From NCBI GenBank assembly GCA_000310025.1, contig FN647968.1:343849-407848 (forward strand): a DNA stretch of 64,000 bases, given 5' to 3'. Shown here one piece after another: positions 23,901 through 35,000 of this stretch (position 1 is its first letter; each line of letters opens with the position of its first letter). The position numbers and the translations under genes were made by a program. This DNA comes from Ectocarpus siliculosus. Taxonomy: Eukaryota; Sar; Phaeophyceae; Ectocarpales; Ectocarpaceae. Below the pieces are notes generated by a model. That model was not told where the DNA came from and did not search any database. It was given only the letters and a program-made list of their open reading frames with translations.

Positions 23901-24229
23901 GGTGGTGAAAGAGTCATCATCGATGGTAACAACACCATCAACCAAATCCGGACCTTGCTCAGGAAGCAAAGAAGAGGAAGAGGATGGCTGAGGGCACCCG
24001 GAAGACACGGCCCAAACAGCGGTGTCATGATCCGATGGAACATTCGCAGCGTATTGTGAAAACGACGCGAATCGTTCAGTCGACGGAGGGGTTGAGGCCA
24101 TCCGAAGACGCTGGTGTGTAGAAGGGCTAACTTCATAGACCGCGTTATGTTGAGACGACGTCGAAACGTGGTCGTTGGGGGGCAGCAAACGAGAGCTGCG
24201 CTCAGGCGGCGGGGCATTGCATCGCAAAA

Positions 24230-25385
24230 GACTGCGTACTCGTTGGAGGGCATTGCCCAACAAATTGAGGCCACGCCACCGAGAGGTGGATAGAGCGTCA
24301 GGATCATCGGCTTGAAGGCCAATGCCCCAAATACGGTCGTAGGGACTAGCTTCGGCAACGATTTTGTCGCCAGATCCGAGAGGATGCTCGCGCAACTCGG
24401 AGTTTTGACTAAATTTTGCGTAAGAGCCAGTGAGCACAATATTTTCGCGCTCGTGTTCCCAAAGAGATGGGTCGAAACCACGGACACCGCGGCCAAACTT
24501 CTTGTGTAAGGCAGGATCGGACACGCGCATGATGTTTTGTAAGGCGCAATGGTCTTCGAAAAGACGAGCTTTTTCCGCAGCGAAAAACTGCTCAGCACAC
24601 GAGTATACCACTCCATCGACCACAAAAGTCGACGGGGTCCATTGGGAAAAGGGAGAGGGGGGGGGTTGTACTCATAGTCGTGCATGCCGTAGTCGTTTGA
24701 CCATTGACCTCGCATCCCTACAAAGCCGGGACGGAGCACGCCGGGTTCTCACCGGACCAGGCTCTCACATCACCAAGCGCGAAGCGCCGTGAGGTATTTG
24801 GCGAGTCGCATGAAGGGTGAGCTGCATCCTGCTAAGGGTGTTCGGCATCTTGTGCTTACTTCCTTGCGTACGGATGACAGCTACGTATGACTTAATTTAT
24901 TTTCTGGTGCTTTCACTTCCAGAGACAGTTGTAAGGCACTGTGTAGCTGCCTCGAGGAAGCTTGACCATTTTAACACAACGGGGTGCGATCATCCCCCGT
25001 TGCGCGGAGGGAGGTTTCTCGACCCCGCACAACATGATCTACTCGACCACCATTAATGGTTACCGCCAAAAAAAAAACCGAGGTAATTAAAAAAACGGTA
25101 ACCTGGTTGCCGAGTTCACGAAGTGAATTGGCTTGTTTTACAACGTCGTTGCCAAGCGACGACAACCCAATCCCGATGGCAAACACCGAGTGGGGGGCTT
25201 GTTTTACAACGTCGTTGCCAATCGACGAAAACCCAAACCCCGATGGCAAACACCGGGGGGGGGGGCGGCTTGTTTTACAACGTCGTTGCCAAGCGACGAA
25301 AACCCAACCCCGATGGCAAACACCGGGGGGGGGGGCTGGGAGAGGGGGCTGCCAAAAGAAGACCATGTCATAAGTACAATACTCG
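24230..25385 (-). other. NADAR-family domain inside the Ty3/gypsy element, split by an R1 insertion
   Basis: Recognisable NADAR (DUF1768/YbiA-like) signatures on the minus strand in order: SPFSQW, VDGVVYSCAEQFFAAEKA, GRGVRGFD, AKFSQN, EASPYDRIWGIG, and WRGLNLLGNAL. The family acts on ADP-ribose-related or riboflavin-intermediate N-glycosidic bonds (E. coli YbiA and relatives); the conserved Glu in the SAEQ-type motif and the DRxWGIG motif are visible. The first few residues of the domain lie right of 25348 and the rest left of 24660, with a 690-base R1 copy between them. Its role in the element is unknown; capture of a host gene is the simplest explanation. Confidence 0.88.
24651..25348 (+). 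mobile_element. R1 dispersed repeat, copy C, inserted in the Ty3/gypsy element
   Basis: Nearly full R1 with GGGAGAGGGGG at both edges (24651-24661 and 25338-25348), a target-site duplication of about 11 bases. The body matches copy B throughout. Near its right end a unit of about 65 bases (CTTGTTTTACAACGTCGTTG then GGCAAACACCG and a G-run) occurs three times in tandem (about 25130-25335); copy B has one. The insertion is younger than the host element's arrival. Confidence 0.85.
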
Positions 25386-26689
25386 TGAGACGGGTCGAAG
25401 ACAGCGGGAACTGCAGGAGTCGAAACACCTGGAGTGCGGTCAGCCGAAGCTGAGGTGGCAGCCGAGGCTGGTGTAGCCGAAGCGGAGGCAGCCGAAACGC
25501 CCGCATTGTAGTTTACGGCGTGAACTTCCATGGGGACGGTCTCGGACATGCCAGAGACCGGCGAAGAATCGGCCGGAGCCGGATTGGTCGCAATAATTGG
25601 GCCAGCGACATGACGTTGGGTGCGCCCCAATTCTAAACCTGAAGAAACGCCTCGTAAGGTGTCATTCAAGAGGTTACTTTCGCTAGGAACGGCCGCCAAG
25701 GCCGGGTCGGTTAAAGAACCAAACCGGGCGTGGTGCTCCTGGCCATTCCTCCGTGACAAGGTACGCGAGACCGCCGGCTGTCCGGAGGTCACTCCGGGAG
25801 GGTCCTCCCGAAGCGGTGGTGTCAACACTGTCGACGTCGGTCGCGGTGGCCTGGTATGGGGCGCCGTGGGGCGAGCGTGCGTCGGAAGGGATGGAGCGTC
25901 CGAAGACGATCCATGGTCGAAATATCTCGTGGCGGAATCTGATGATGTTCGGTGGTCAGGACCAAGAGAACAACGCGATTCGAAGCCAGGCGAATTTCAC
26001 CCTGTAACTTGCCGGTCGGAACCAGTCAAGTTAGCCACCGGTGCAACAATCGAGGGCGAACCGTCAACGGAAGCGAGCACAGACGAGTTGAGCGTATCCG
26101 AAGATTCACCCGAGGCAACCAATTCAGGCGATTCCTCTTCAATCGTCCAAAGCGCATGGCTACGGCCGGTCTGATCTGCAGACGACGGGGGGAGCGAACG
26201 AGCGGTGCCCGACAAACGAGCGGTACTCGATGGCCCCGAAGGTCCTACGGTTCTGTTCCCGCACCTCAAGACAGCACTCGCGCCAGACTGGTTAATTTCT
26301 GATGGAGAGCCAGCCCGAAGAGGCAGAGACGCAGAGGTGGCAGATGATAAGTGCGATGTAGAAGGTGGGACGAGAGCATTTGTCTGGATGCCGACCTGAT
26401 CGACACTGGGGGAAACAACGGGTACCGAAGTATGGTTGTTATTGTGCGGCACCGAAGTACCAGAAGGGATAACATTCACCGAAGTGTGGTTATCGTTGCG
26501 TAGGACCGGAGTGCTAGAGGCAACAGTGTGTGACGGCGCGACAGATACCGAAGTATTGTCGTTGTTGCATAAAACCGAAGTATTAGGGGCAACAGAGCGT
26601 GACACACGAGCGTCTTGTGATGAACGAGATGAGGTCCCTGAAGATGCTGAAGGCGGTCCGGGGGAAGTAGGCGAACCACCACCGATGAG

Positions 26690-29216
26690 TCATCCGCTGC
26701 GAGAACGACCACCATTTTGGAAGTTGCCAGGTTGACGGGCATTGTGATTGGTCGAAACCATGATGCCAGACGAAGGACCGGTGTGTGCATGTGTTTGTGG
26801 TTGATAGAGGGACAGAGCACCAGTGTGGTTGGTGTTGATCGAAGGGTGTTGCTGAGGGTGAGAGTTACCCGCAGAATTTCCTGGGGCATACCCACTGTTG
26901 TGCGATTGTGTCTGATGAGTGTGAGGGGAACTACCACCGTCGGAACGGCGATTCCCAGCGTGGTGTCGACGCTGAGAGGACGAAGAGGAAGAGCGCTGGT
27001 GGCGTCTACCCTGATTGTTTTGGCGGTTGTCCGCACTTTTTCGTCGAAAAGACCGCATACGACCTTGCCAACGTCTAAAAGTAGCAGAATCGTCGTTGAG
27101 GAGACCCAACTCGGGGTTCAACAACCCACTAGAATTCGTGAACGGTGCAACGCATTGCTTCATGGAATGGTCTTCACCCGAGCAGTTCAGACAGCGATTC
27201 CTGTTTTCGCGGAAGGCTTGCGAGCGAGCCTCTTGTGTGAACAAAGGAGTCCACAAAAAAGGATCCTCCGTGTTACGAAAACTAGAAGTGAGAGCGTATA
27301 CATCAGACCAATCGGCTTGCGAAGCAGGCCAAGAATTATAGTTGCGTGTGAAAGGGTCAGCATCGTGCGATTGTACCGGCAAAACTACAGGGTTCTGAGC
27401 GGAACCTGGTGCCCACTTGCCCGAAGGCGCGGGGGCGCGGTGTTGGGACCGCCTAGGCTGCGAGGAGCCACGCGTCGAAGACAACGAAAAATAAGATGAA
27501 CCACCGATAGCCGGGGTATTATTTGTCGCTAGAGGCGCGAACGCCTCCCACATATCCGCAATCGACGCAAAGGGAGTGACGGCCGTGGCCAGAGCACCCG
27601 GGTACAAAATCGGAGACAAACTCGGAAATTGCTTGCAGACCGAATGCCGCACTATTTCTAGAACCATGGATACACTAGGGGCCAAAGTACGCTCAGAGCC
27701 AGTCACAGACGAAACCAACAAGCGAAAAGCACGAAGGTAATCCGCGAAAGAAGTACCATCTGCTACTCCAAATTGTTGTAGCCTCAAAAAAGACTCTTGA
27801 CGGTCGCCGACATCAAATTGCTCCGCAAGATGACGCAACAGCAACTGAAAAGCTTCTGGTCCGGTGGCGCCGCCGTCCAAGCTCCTCTTCACCTGCTGAA
27901 AGTAATCAGCGATGGAAAGGACAAGATCGGCAGTAGAGGGCTTGTCAGGGGTGATCGCACCCGAAAGTTTGTTTTCGAGAGGCCGTTCCCATCCAGGCAC
28001 GTAATCAGTGCTGTCCAACCCTTCGCTTTGGTCATCACACAGCAACAATATGTCGGACAAGGCCGTTCGTGTTGTGCGGATGAGCTGTTGGTAGCCGTCC
28101 CCAGGCAACAAAGTTGAAGGGAAGGGCATGGTAGCGACATTTCCAACTTTTTTCAAGTTCAGAGTGATGTACGCCCGTTGGACAGTAACTACGTGAGCCT
28201 TGCGAACTGCCGAAGCAGCCGCATCTACTGTGGCTTGACGAGCATGTGCAATGTTGGAAGAAAGTGGCAAGACACTATCATCCGAAACGACAGGGGGTGC
28301 AGCAGCTGCAACCGAAGGAGCAGCAGGCGGAACACGATCCCAAGACGGTACAACATGATGAACATCTTGTACGGGCACAAAAGTCGAAGGGGGGGTGGGG
28401 TTTGAGAACCCGGGGTTGTGTGCGATTCCTGAGCCTACAGCATAATCAGCGGTAGAAAAAACAGGAGGTGCAACAGTTTCCGAAGAAACGGGGGGGGCCG
28501 AAGCCTGTGGCATGTTCGAAAACGCAACACGAGTTTCCGAAGAAACAGGGGGGGCCGAAGCCTGTGGTATGTTCGAAAACGCAACACGAGTTTCCGAAAA
28601 AACGGGGGGGGCCGAAGCCGGAAGGTTCGAAAACGCAACACGAGTTTCCGAAGAAACGGGGGGGGCCGAAGCCGGAAGGACAAAATCATCACGCAACAAA
28701 AAACGAGCATCCGAAGTTGCGTCCATGAGGGACGGAACTACTTGCCTTTGACGACCTGGCTTGCGGGGCAAGCTGGTGTCCGAGCCTGACCCGGTCTTGC
28801 TCTTGTTCTTGGAGCCACGAGCGCCATCCCCGCCACGCTTGGCCACCTTTCTCTCCCGGCTACCACCCACCGAAGAGGACGAAGGCGCCGGGGGTCGACG
28901 CGATGCTCCGGCCGAGCTCCAGCCCGACTCCTCGCCCGAGCTACCAGGACCACGCTCCCGACTCGGTTGCGCCTGCTTGACACGACCCGGCGCCGGCTGC
29001 TGGAACACATAGGAAGCCTCTAAAGGCGGACCGCTGCAGCCAGGGTACACCACCGGAGCAGTGGCACGGGCGTTGGCCGTCCGCATCCCAGCGAGGAAAC
29101 GGCCGGCCAGATCCCGAAGATCCGGACGGGAGGCGTTAGCCACATCCACCGCCTCCTGTATGGTGGCGACCGCCGGCAACGCGATGGCCACTTCCTGCCG
29201 ACGACGCCAAGTGTGG
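26690..29216 (-). other. Gag region of the Ty3/gypsy element
   Basis: Gag-like coding stretch with an N-terminal Arg/Ser/Pro-rich part, four to five tandem units of about 60-66 bases coding ASAPPVSSETRVAFSN-like repeats (about 28460-28690), an alpha-helical capsid-like middle, and a CLNCSGEDHSMKQC zinc knuckle (27150-27195). The open frame continues backwards through the primer-binding site into the 5' LTR. Downstream comes a low-complexity Asn/His/Thr/Ser linker. Confidence 0.85.
29194..29209 (-). other. Primer-binding site of the Ty3/gypsy element
   Basis: On the minus strand, 7 bases after the LTR, reads TGGCGTCGTCGGCAGG. Its complement would be a tRNA 3' end: five T-stem bases (CCTGC), seven acceptor bases (CGACGAC), discriminator G, then CCA. 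That layout is what a tRNA-primed element should show. The tRNA identity is not determined. Confidence 0.75.
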
Positions 29217-29479
29217 TGGTATGCACGCGTGATGAAGTCTGGTTGACCCGTGAAGAAGAACTCACTTGTTGTTACTCTTGTAGAACAGCAGCAGCAGTAG
29301 CTGTTGCCTTGGGTATCGGTAGGAATGACACCAAGGGGCACAGGATCCTCTGCACAAGCAGGGGCTACTAGATCCTGCCCCCTGCTTTTTATCCTTCCGC
29401 GGAGAGTTACATCTCTCCGCGCCTTCTAGAAGGAACCAAGCTCTTCTATGTTCCGTCTACACATCTGAATCCTATAACA
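29217..29479 (-). repeat. 5' LTR of the NADAR-bearing Ty3/gypsy element
   Basis: 263 bases, identical by eye to 17443-17705. TATA-like GGATAAAAAGC lies near 29390, so transcription probably starts around 29360 and the R/U5 part is included in the long open frame that leads into Gag. Confidence 0.92.
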
Positions 29480-29517
29480 GTTGCACACCCCGCCACTCAT
29501 TCTCCCCCGCGACCCTG

Positions 29518-29852
29518 TGCGAAGGTGTACCGATTCTGGTAAAAGTCAATCGACGGATACCCTGCGAATCGGGTCCTCCTTAACACTCTCCACCCACAGA
29601 ATTTACCCTCAACTGGAAACCTCTTATGGCCAGGACGGGTAATTCGATGGAAGTGTCACAAGGTTCTTTATAGGATCGATTCCAAGAGGTGTTCTCAGGT
29701 CGGACACACATGGTGTCCATGGGAAAATGTCCAAGTCAGGAGAAAAAACGTGCACCCAAGGAGATTCGAACTAGTGTCCAGCTGACGCCATATGCGAAGG
29801 TGTACCGATTCTGGTAAAAGTCAATCGACGGATACCCTGCGAATCGGGTCCT
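29518..29852 (+). repeat. Exact 60-base direct repeat with about 215-base spacer
   Basis: 29518-29577 and 29793-29852 are identical (start TGCGAAGGTGTACCGATTC, end GCGAATCGGGTCCT) and both are followed closely by TTAACAC. Could be the ends of a very small element or a local duplication; no coding content. Confidence 0.75.
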
Positions 29853-31870
29853 TAACACCTGCAGGTAGGACGTCGCGTACGCAGGTTAGCTATAATACCT
29901 ACATCCATCCATCAGCAATGTTCTCGGAATTTTTCAAACAAAAGCCTTGAAAAGCCCTTTATTATTTTGCGTGCCTCTGTCTGTGACACACAACCTTTCT
30001 TTGCGAGTCGAGGGCTGATAATCATCACCCAACAGGAGGAGGGCCCTTCGGTTGGAGAGTGTTGCTGTTCGAAGGGTGCTACGCCGGTGTGGGTGGTGTT
30101 ATAGCAGCTGACTTCACAGTACAGCAATTAATTGTAGTATTACCACTTGGAGACAGACGTAACATACATGTATGTACACTGCTGTGGGCCAACAATCACA
30201 GGTCACGTGAAGAAAAAAACAGACCTCAACCAGCATGCCCACCTACTGCCCAAACCCTTGCCAACAACAACAACAAAAGATGATGCACACCTACAAAACC
30301 GCTTGACACTTGACACATGACACCGCACGCATGACCTCAGCCATCTTACAATTCTATGATAGAGATGGTTTCGTTGTGTCATATTAAGAAAAAATATATA
30401 CTATCCATTGGGCGCCACACAACAGACTTCTCCCTTCTTCCCCTCGCTCCTCGACAAGCTTTTGCTTAGACATGGGTTGTAGTGAAGGGGGGGTCTTTCT
30501 GGCGAGCAGGGCTAGACTCACCCTCAAGGGATGACCGAAACCTTCTTGCTGCTACGCTCCGCCGCGAGGCGTGCGTGTGGTGGTTTAGTTGGGTCGGCAC
30601 TGATGGGGTCAGGCGGGAAAATGTAGATGCGCGGGCCTTTCTGGCCGTCGGCGTAGGCAGCGATGCCCATCTCATTTTTGTGCGCGGAGGCAGACATCAT
30701 CAGAAAGGTGGACGGGCACTTCACGGCCCTAGGTTTGCTAGAGGGAGCTGTAGTGCCTCAGTAACCTGGCTTCGCCATCAAAGGAGGAGGGAGCAAGTGG
30801 CGACGAGCTGAACTGGGCTGGTTGACCCTTCGGCGCGAGAATTTTTATTTTTTCAGACCAAGAACCTTGAGTGCAACGAGGGAGAAAGCGAGGAACCGAC
30901 TGGGAAGGACAGCAACGAGAGCATGTACGGACGGAGCAGATCGAGTGGCGTTCTGCTCGGGCTGACTACAGCGGCGCCGGATGGAGCAGCGGCACCGGAG
31001 CATGCGGACGACATCGACCCGTGGGGCACGGAGAAACATTTCTATTCTGTCTGTCTGTGTTGTCATTTTTTTCGTTTTTTTTTCTGACTTTCGGTGTTGG
31101 TTTTGTGTGATGACGTCTGACGTGCAATCGGCCGGCGGTGGCCTACTGGCGCCCAGATATTTGTGTAGATGTGCCGGTGGGGTCGTGTGTGTTTCGCGTC
31201 TCGAAGGTGCGTGCGATCAAAGTGTGTTTCTTAGGCCTTCGTGGGCCGGGATCAGCAGGGAATTCGAACACTGAAAAAGGGGGGGCATGCAACGTCAGCT
31301 GCTACTTACAGCTAATTGCGCCGCTTCCCTGTATCTATCCAATTGCGCCGCTTCACTTTCTCTCCAACTATCTCTCTCTCTCTCAACTGACTGGAATTCC
31401 CTCATAAGCTCATCATTCCAACCATAAACCACAACTTCCTCACTTCTAGTCTCCATCTCATACACTTTTCATGACCTTATTTGGCGATATCTCAACCAGA
31501 ACTAAATCCAACCCTGCTCCCAGAGCCATCATTCGCAAGTAAGTCCATTCCATCACGCCTCAACATATATACTGCGATTAAACTACCCCAAGTCTTCTTT
31601 CACTGACCAAAACTAGGGTTGGCTTATTGCACGACATTCGCCCCCCCCAGGTTCAACGCCTACTTATCTTCGATCAGTCTCGTTGAATTGACACTCAACA
31701 CCAGCGTGCAATACCTGACCTACAACCAATATCTTCTCTAGCAACAAGTCCAAAAGTTAATCACCAGAATACCAACTCCTGCAATACACACACCAATGTC
31801 GTCACGACCGTGGTACCACTGCAATATGACTCCATCGCAAGGTACATGCTTTAGCCAAAACAACAATTGC
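29853..31870. other. Spacer with two orphan exon-like stretches
   Basis: Between the two gypsy elements. On the plus strand 30857 to about 31020, after a TTTTTTCAG acceptor, a frame of some 55 codons (ACC AAG AAC CTT GAG ...) has coding-like composition, acidic and Ser-rich, then runs into T-rich DNA. On the minus strand see 30524-30747. Neither matches a family I recognise. The remainder is AT-rich spacer. Confidence 0.35.
30524..30747 (-). CDS. Possible orphan terminal exon, unrecognised protein
   Basis: Minus-strand frame after an acceptor-like CACTACAG. It reads about 74 codons to a TGA, with a composition that looks coding (MGIAAYADGQKGPRIYIFPP, then DPISADPTKPPHARLAAERS). No upstream exons were found in the neighbouring DNA and no family is recognised. 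It may be a fragment cut off by the retrotransposon insertions on both sides, or chance. Confidence 0.3.
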
Positions 31871-31880
31871 TCAACACATC

Positions 31881-32036
31881 AATTTTTGACCCGTATTCGA
31901 CTGCACCACTTGGCACACTTTTCCGCAGTCCTACGCACCTCAAAAACACTAGATCTACTACCTGAATTTTGACCCGTATTCGACTGCACCACCACTTGGC
32001 ACACTTTTCCGCAGTCCTACGCACTTCAAAAATTCG
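31881..32036. repeat. Two-unit tandem repeat next to the second Ty3/gypsy element
   Basis: TTTTGACCCGTATTCGACTG, then CACTTGGCACACTTTTCCGC and AGTCCTACGCAC occur twice, period about 90 bases. It directly abuts the coding end of the element and may belong to its 3' untranslated part. Confidence 0.7.
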
Positions 32037-32042
32037 CAACAC

Positions 32043-35000
32043 TTAATCATCCTCCAACTCAAACATGTACTTCTTCACACTTTTCGCCGTTCGGTGTGCA
32101 TGCCAGCACCACGTCCCTGGATCTTGTACCAAGTTGTCCGTCGTCAAGTTCTTCTCCACAAGTGCCACATTGATGTTTTTGCCGATGTCCACCAGCTTGA
32201 TAGTATGCTTGATGCCTTCTTCCCACCTCGGATCCGGAGTCACCTGCATCACCTTCGCAAACTGCCACCCAGCCTTAACCGTCTTAAAATATAAATATGC
32301 ACCAATCATCGCCCTACTTCGAAGACTCGGCCTACCCCGCGTGTCACAACAAAGTTTGTAATCTTTCTGCACGTGTCTTTCTCCCTTCCTGCTAGCAATC
32401 GTCCTCTTTGCACCCTGAATACGGTACCTCCGATACCTAATGTTCCCTCCGGCCGATTGTTCCGGCTGCTCATTCCAATACTTAAGTACCACGTCTCCAT
32501 ATTGCTCCAACTCCACTTCATGCTCCCACGTACACTTAGCCAACCCCGTCCAATGCGTGTAGTACTGAACCGCCCCCTCCCCACTGATACCTCGACAAAT
32601 CCTGTGCCTTGATATTTTACACGGGACCAATTCCTTACTATCCACTTCTTCCTCCACGTCCTCTGCCGTAAGATGGAACGGAGGCGCCAACTCTGAAAAC
32701 TTATTCAACACATACTTGCTAAAGCCCCACGGCAAAAACCTAGGCCTATCCTCGTTCTCGTGCTGAGTATAACACTTCTTACACCGATACACCGTCACCC
32801 TCTCATTAATGTTCTTTCCTGGCTCATCCTTATTCACGTCCAAAAACAAAATATTCGGGCCCACCTTTTCCCCGTCAAGACCATCACCTGGACCCACGAT
32901 CAACACCTTATACGGACCGGTCCAATTGTGTGCCAACTTTGGGATCAACGCGAACGATTTTTCTTTCCCCCTACTATTCTCTCGCGATTTAAGCACGTGT
33001 TCCCCCCCACCAGAAATTGTACTCTTCTCATCATACACTAAGACCCAATCTCCCTTCTTATACTTCGGCCTCTTTCCTACTATCGAGTTCAACACCTGAT
33101 TGCTCTTCTCATGCTTAGCCTTGGTTATCTTATCCTGCTCTCTTACCAACTCGTACGCCTTTCTCTGCTTATCCCTCATCAAATTCAAATAATCCAATTG
33201 GTCTTGCTTTAGGCCCTGATTTCCCGAAACGCCCCTTCCCTCCAAGATCGTCATCGGCAACCTAGGGTACCTTCCGATGTGTACTACGTTGGGTGCTAGC
33301 CCCGTCCCTCGGCTCACGTTATTGTTGTGTGCCGCTACCGCGTGTGGCAACATCTCATCCCAATTCGCCTGATCGTCCGCAACCAAGTGCGACAACATTT
33401 GACACAGCGTATGATTTAAACGTTCCACCATCCCATTCGTCTGCGGATGATATGANNNNNNNNNNNNNNNNNNNNNNNNNNNNNNNNNNNNNNNNNNNNN
33501 NNNNNNNNNNNNNNNNNNNNNNNNNNNNNNNNNNNNNNNNNNNNNNNNNNNNNNNCGGATGATATGAGCTAGTAAACTTCTTCACCGTTCCCAGCATCTT
33601 ATACACTCCTTTCGCTACCTCATTCGCAAACTCGGCTCCCCTATCTGACAACATGGTGTGCGGACAACCCCACCTCGCAATATAATCGTTCACCATGATA
33701 GACACAAAACCCTTTGCATTCTTCTGCGCCTTCGTTAATGAGTACCCCTCCGCATGCCTGCTGAATAAATCAACCACCAGAAACACATACTCCTTGTCTT
33801 TCGTCGTTTTCGGCAACGGACCCAAATAATCAAACGACACCATCTGCCCCGGTCTGCTCGGAAGAGGCAAAGACACTAACGGCCAACACTTCGTATGCCG
33901 CGGCACCTTCCGAAACTGACAAGAATAACACCTACGGATCCACCACCGCACACTTTCAGCCATTCCTATCCACCAATACACCCTCTGTAAAATACCTAAA
34001 GTCACCTTCTCTCCCAAATGCACCGCTTCTTTGTGGGCGCAATCCATGACCCACGGTCTCAACATCCTAGGCACATACGTCCGAACTGGCTGTTCTCCTA
34101 CCAACCTCTCAAATTGCCCTGGATTTCGATTTTGATTTTCTGCAGGGGGTTTCGACTCCTTCCTTACCAACAAATGCTTAGAATTCGGTAACACCAACAA
34201 GGTACCCTGTGCAACCAACCGCTTCAACTCATCCAAGTCAACATCTACATCATCTGGAATATCTTCCTTCTTCATGCGCTTTGGATCAGCATGTCCTTCA
34301 ATGGCCGCAATAGCTAATCGCGCCGTATCATCTTCCTCCTGAATATCTGCCCAATCACTAGCCGTCTTGTCACATAAATTCTCCCCAAATTCAATTTCCG
34401 CTTGCGTCTGTTCTTCATCATACTCTTGCAACGGAATTTGAGGCAACGGAGGTGCTGCCGGACCCCCCGGAACCCCTTCCCCTTCCACTACCAGCAACCC
34501 CTCTACCTCGACCCCTTCCACGGGCAACAGCCCTACTACTACGAGCATTACTGCCACCCCCACCACCAGCAACAGCCCCACTCTCACGAGCGTTACTGCT
34601 ACTACCTCCACCACCACCAGAGGCACTGCCTCCTTCCTGAGAAATAGCATACACTCGCGGTTTTTCCACCAATCCTAACAAGCGTCTGCCAACTTCCGTT
34701 AAAGGTACAGCATGTAAAATCAGCCCTGGTTCAAACTGACCACTGACTACTTCCCCACTCGGTTCCACCAACCGGGTGTCATCAGGCACACACGCACCAT
34801 CAGGCAAAGGGTTGGACACGCCCTTCCCCCTCTGGATCAGCGCCCATGTCTTGTCTGCCAGTTCATCCGTAGTGAGGCTTGCCGATGTACAGCCACTTTC
34901 CCCCACCACAAAATCATCGCGATGGTTCGACCCAGCGAGCGCCTCTCGCTCGGTATACACCGAACCCAATCGCGAAGGTAGCACCCCGCTCGCACCTTTC

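Larger units (their letters stand above)
17443..29479 (-). mobile_element. Ty3/gypsy chromovirus-like LTR element carrying a NADAR domain
   Basis: A 12,037-base element on the minus strand between two identical 263-base LTRs. Order in its own sense: 5' LTR (29479-29217), tRNA primer-binding site, Gag with a CX2CX4HX4C knuckle, Ser/Thr/Pro-rich linker, NADAR domain, aspartic protease (DTGSPQSF), reverse transcriptase with YLDD, RNase H, integrase with HHCC and DDE motifs, chromodomain, a Tudor-like segment, a purine-rich tail, 3' LTR (17705-17443). The element is broken: about three to five breaks plus one inserted R1 repeat. Identical LTRs point to recent insertion. No matching 5-bp target duplication is seen at the outer edges (TGTAG against GTTGC). 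Confidence 0.93.

Noticed and set aside
25131-25335. GTTTTACAACGTCGT, as in the lacZ alpha region of cloning vectors
   Set aside because: The match is about 15 bases only and the rest of the unit differs. It is part of R1 and appears in both copies B and C, so it is not vector contamination.
28460-28690. Regular repeats as a CRISPR-like array
   Set aside because: They are in-frame tandem repeats of the gypsy Gag without unique spacers, in a eukaryotic genome.
29755-29790. tRNA gene suggested by GTTCGAATC and a T-run on the minus strand
   Set aside because: The A-box-like and B-box-like parts are almost adjacent, with no room for an anticodon arm and no acceptor pairing.
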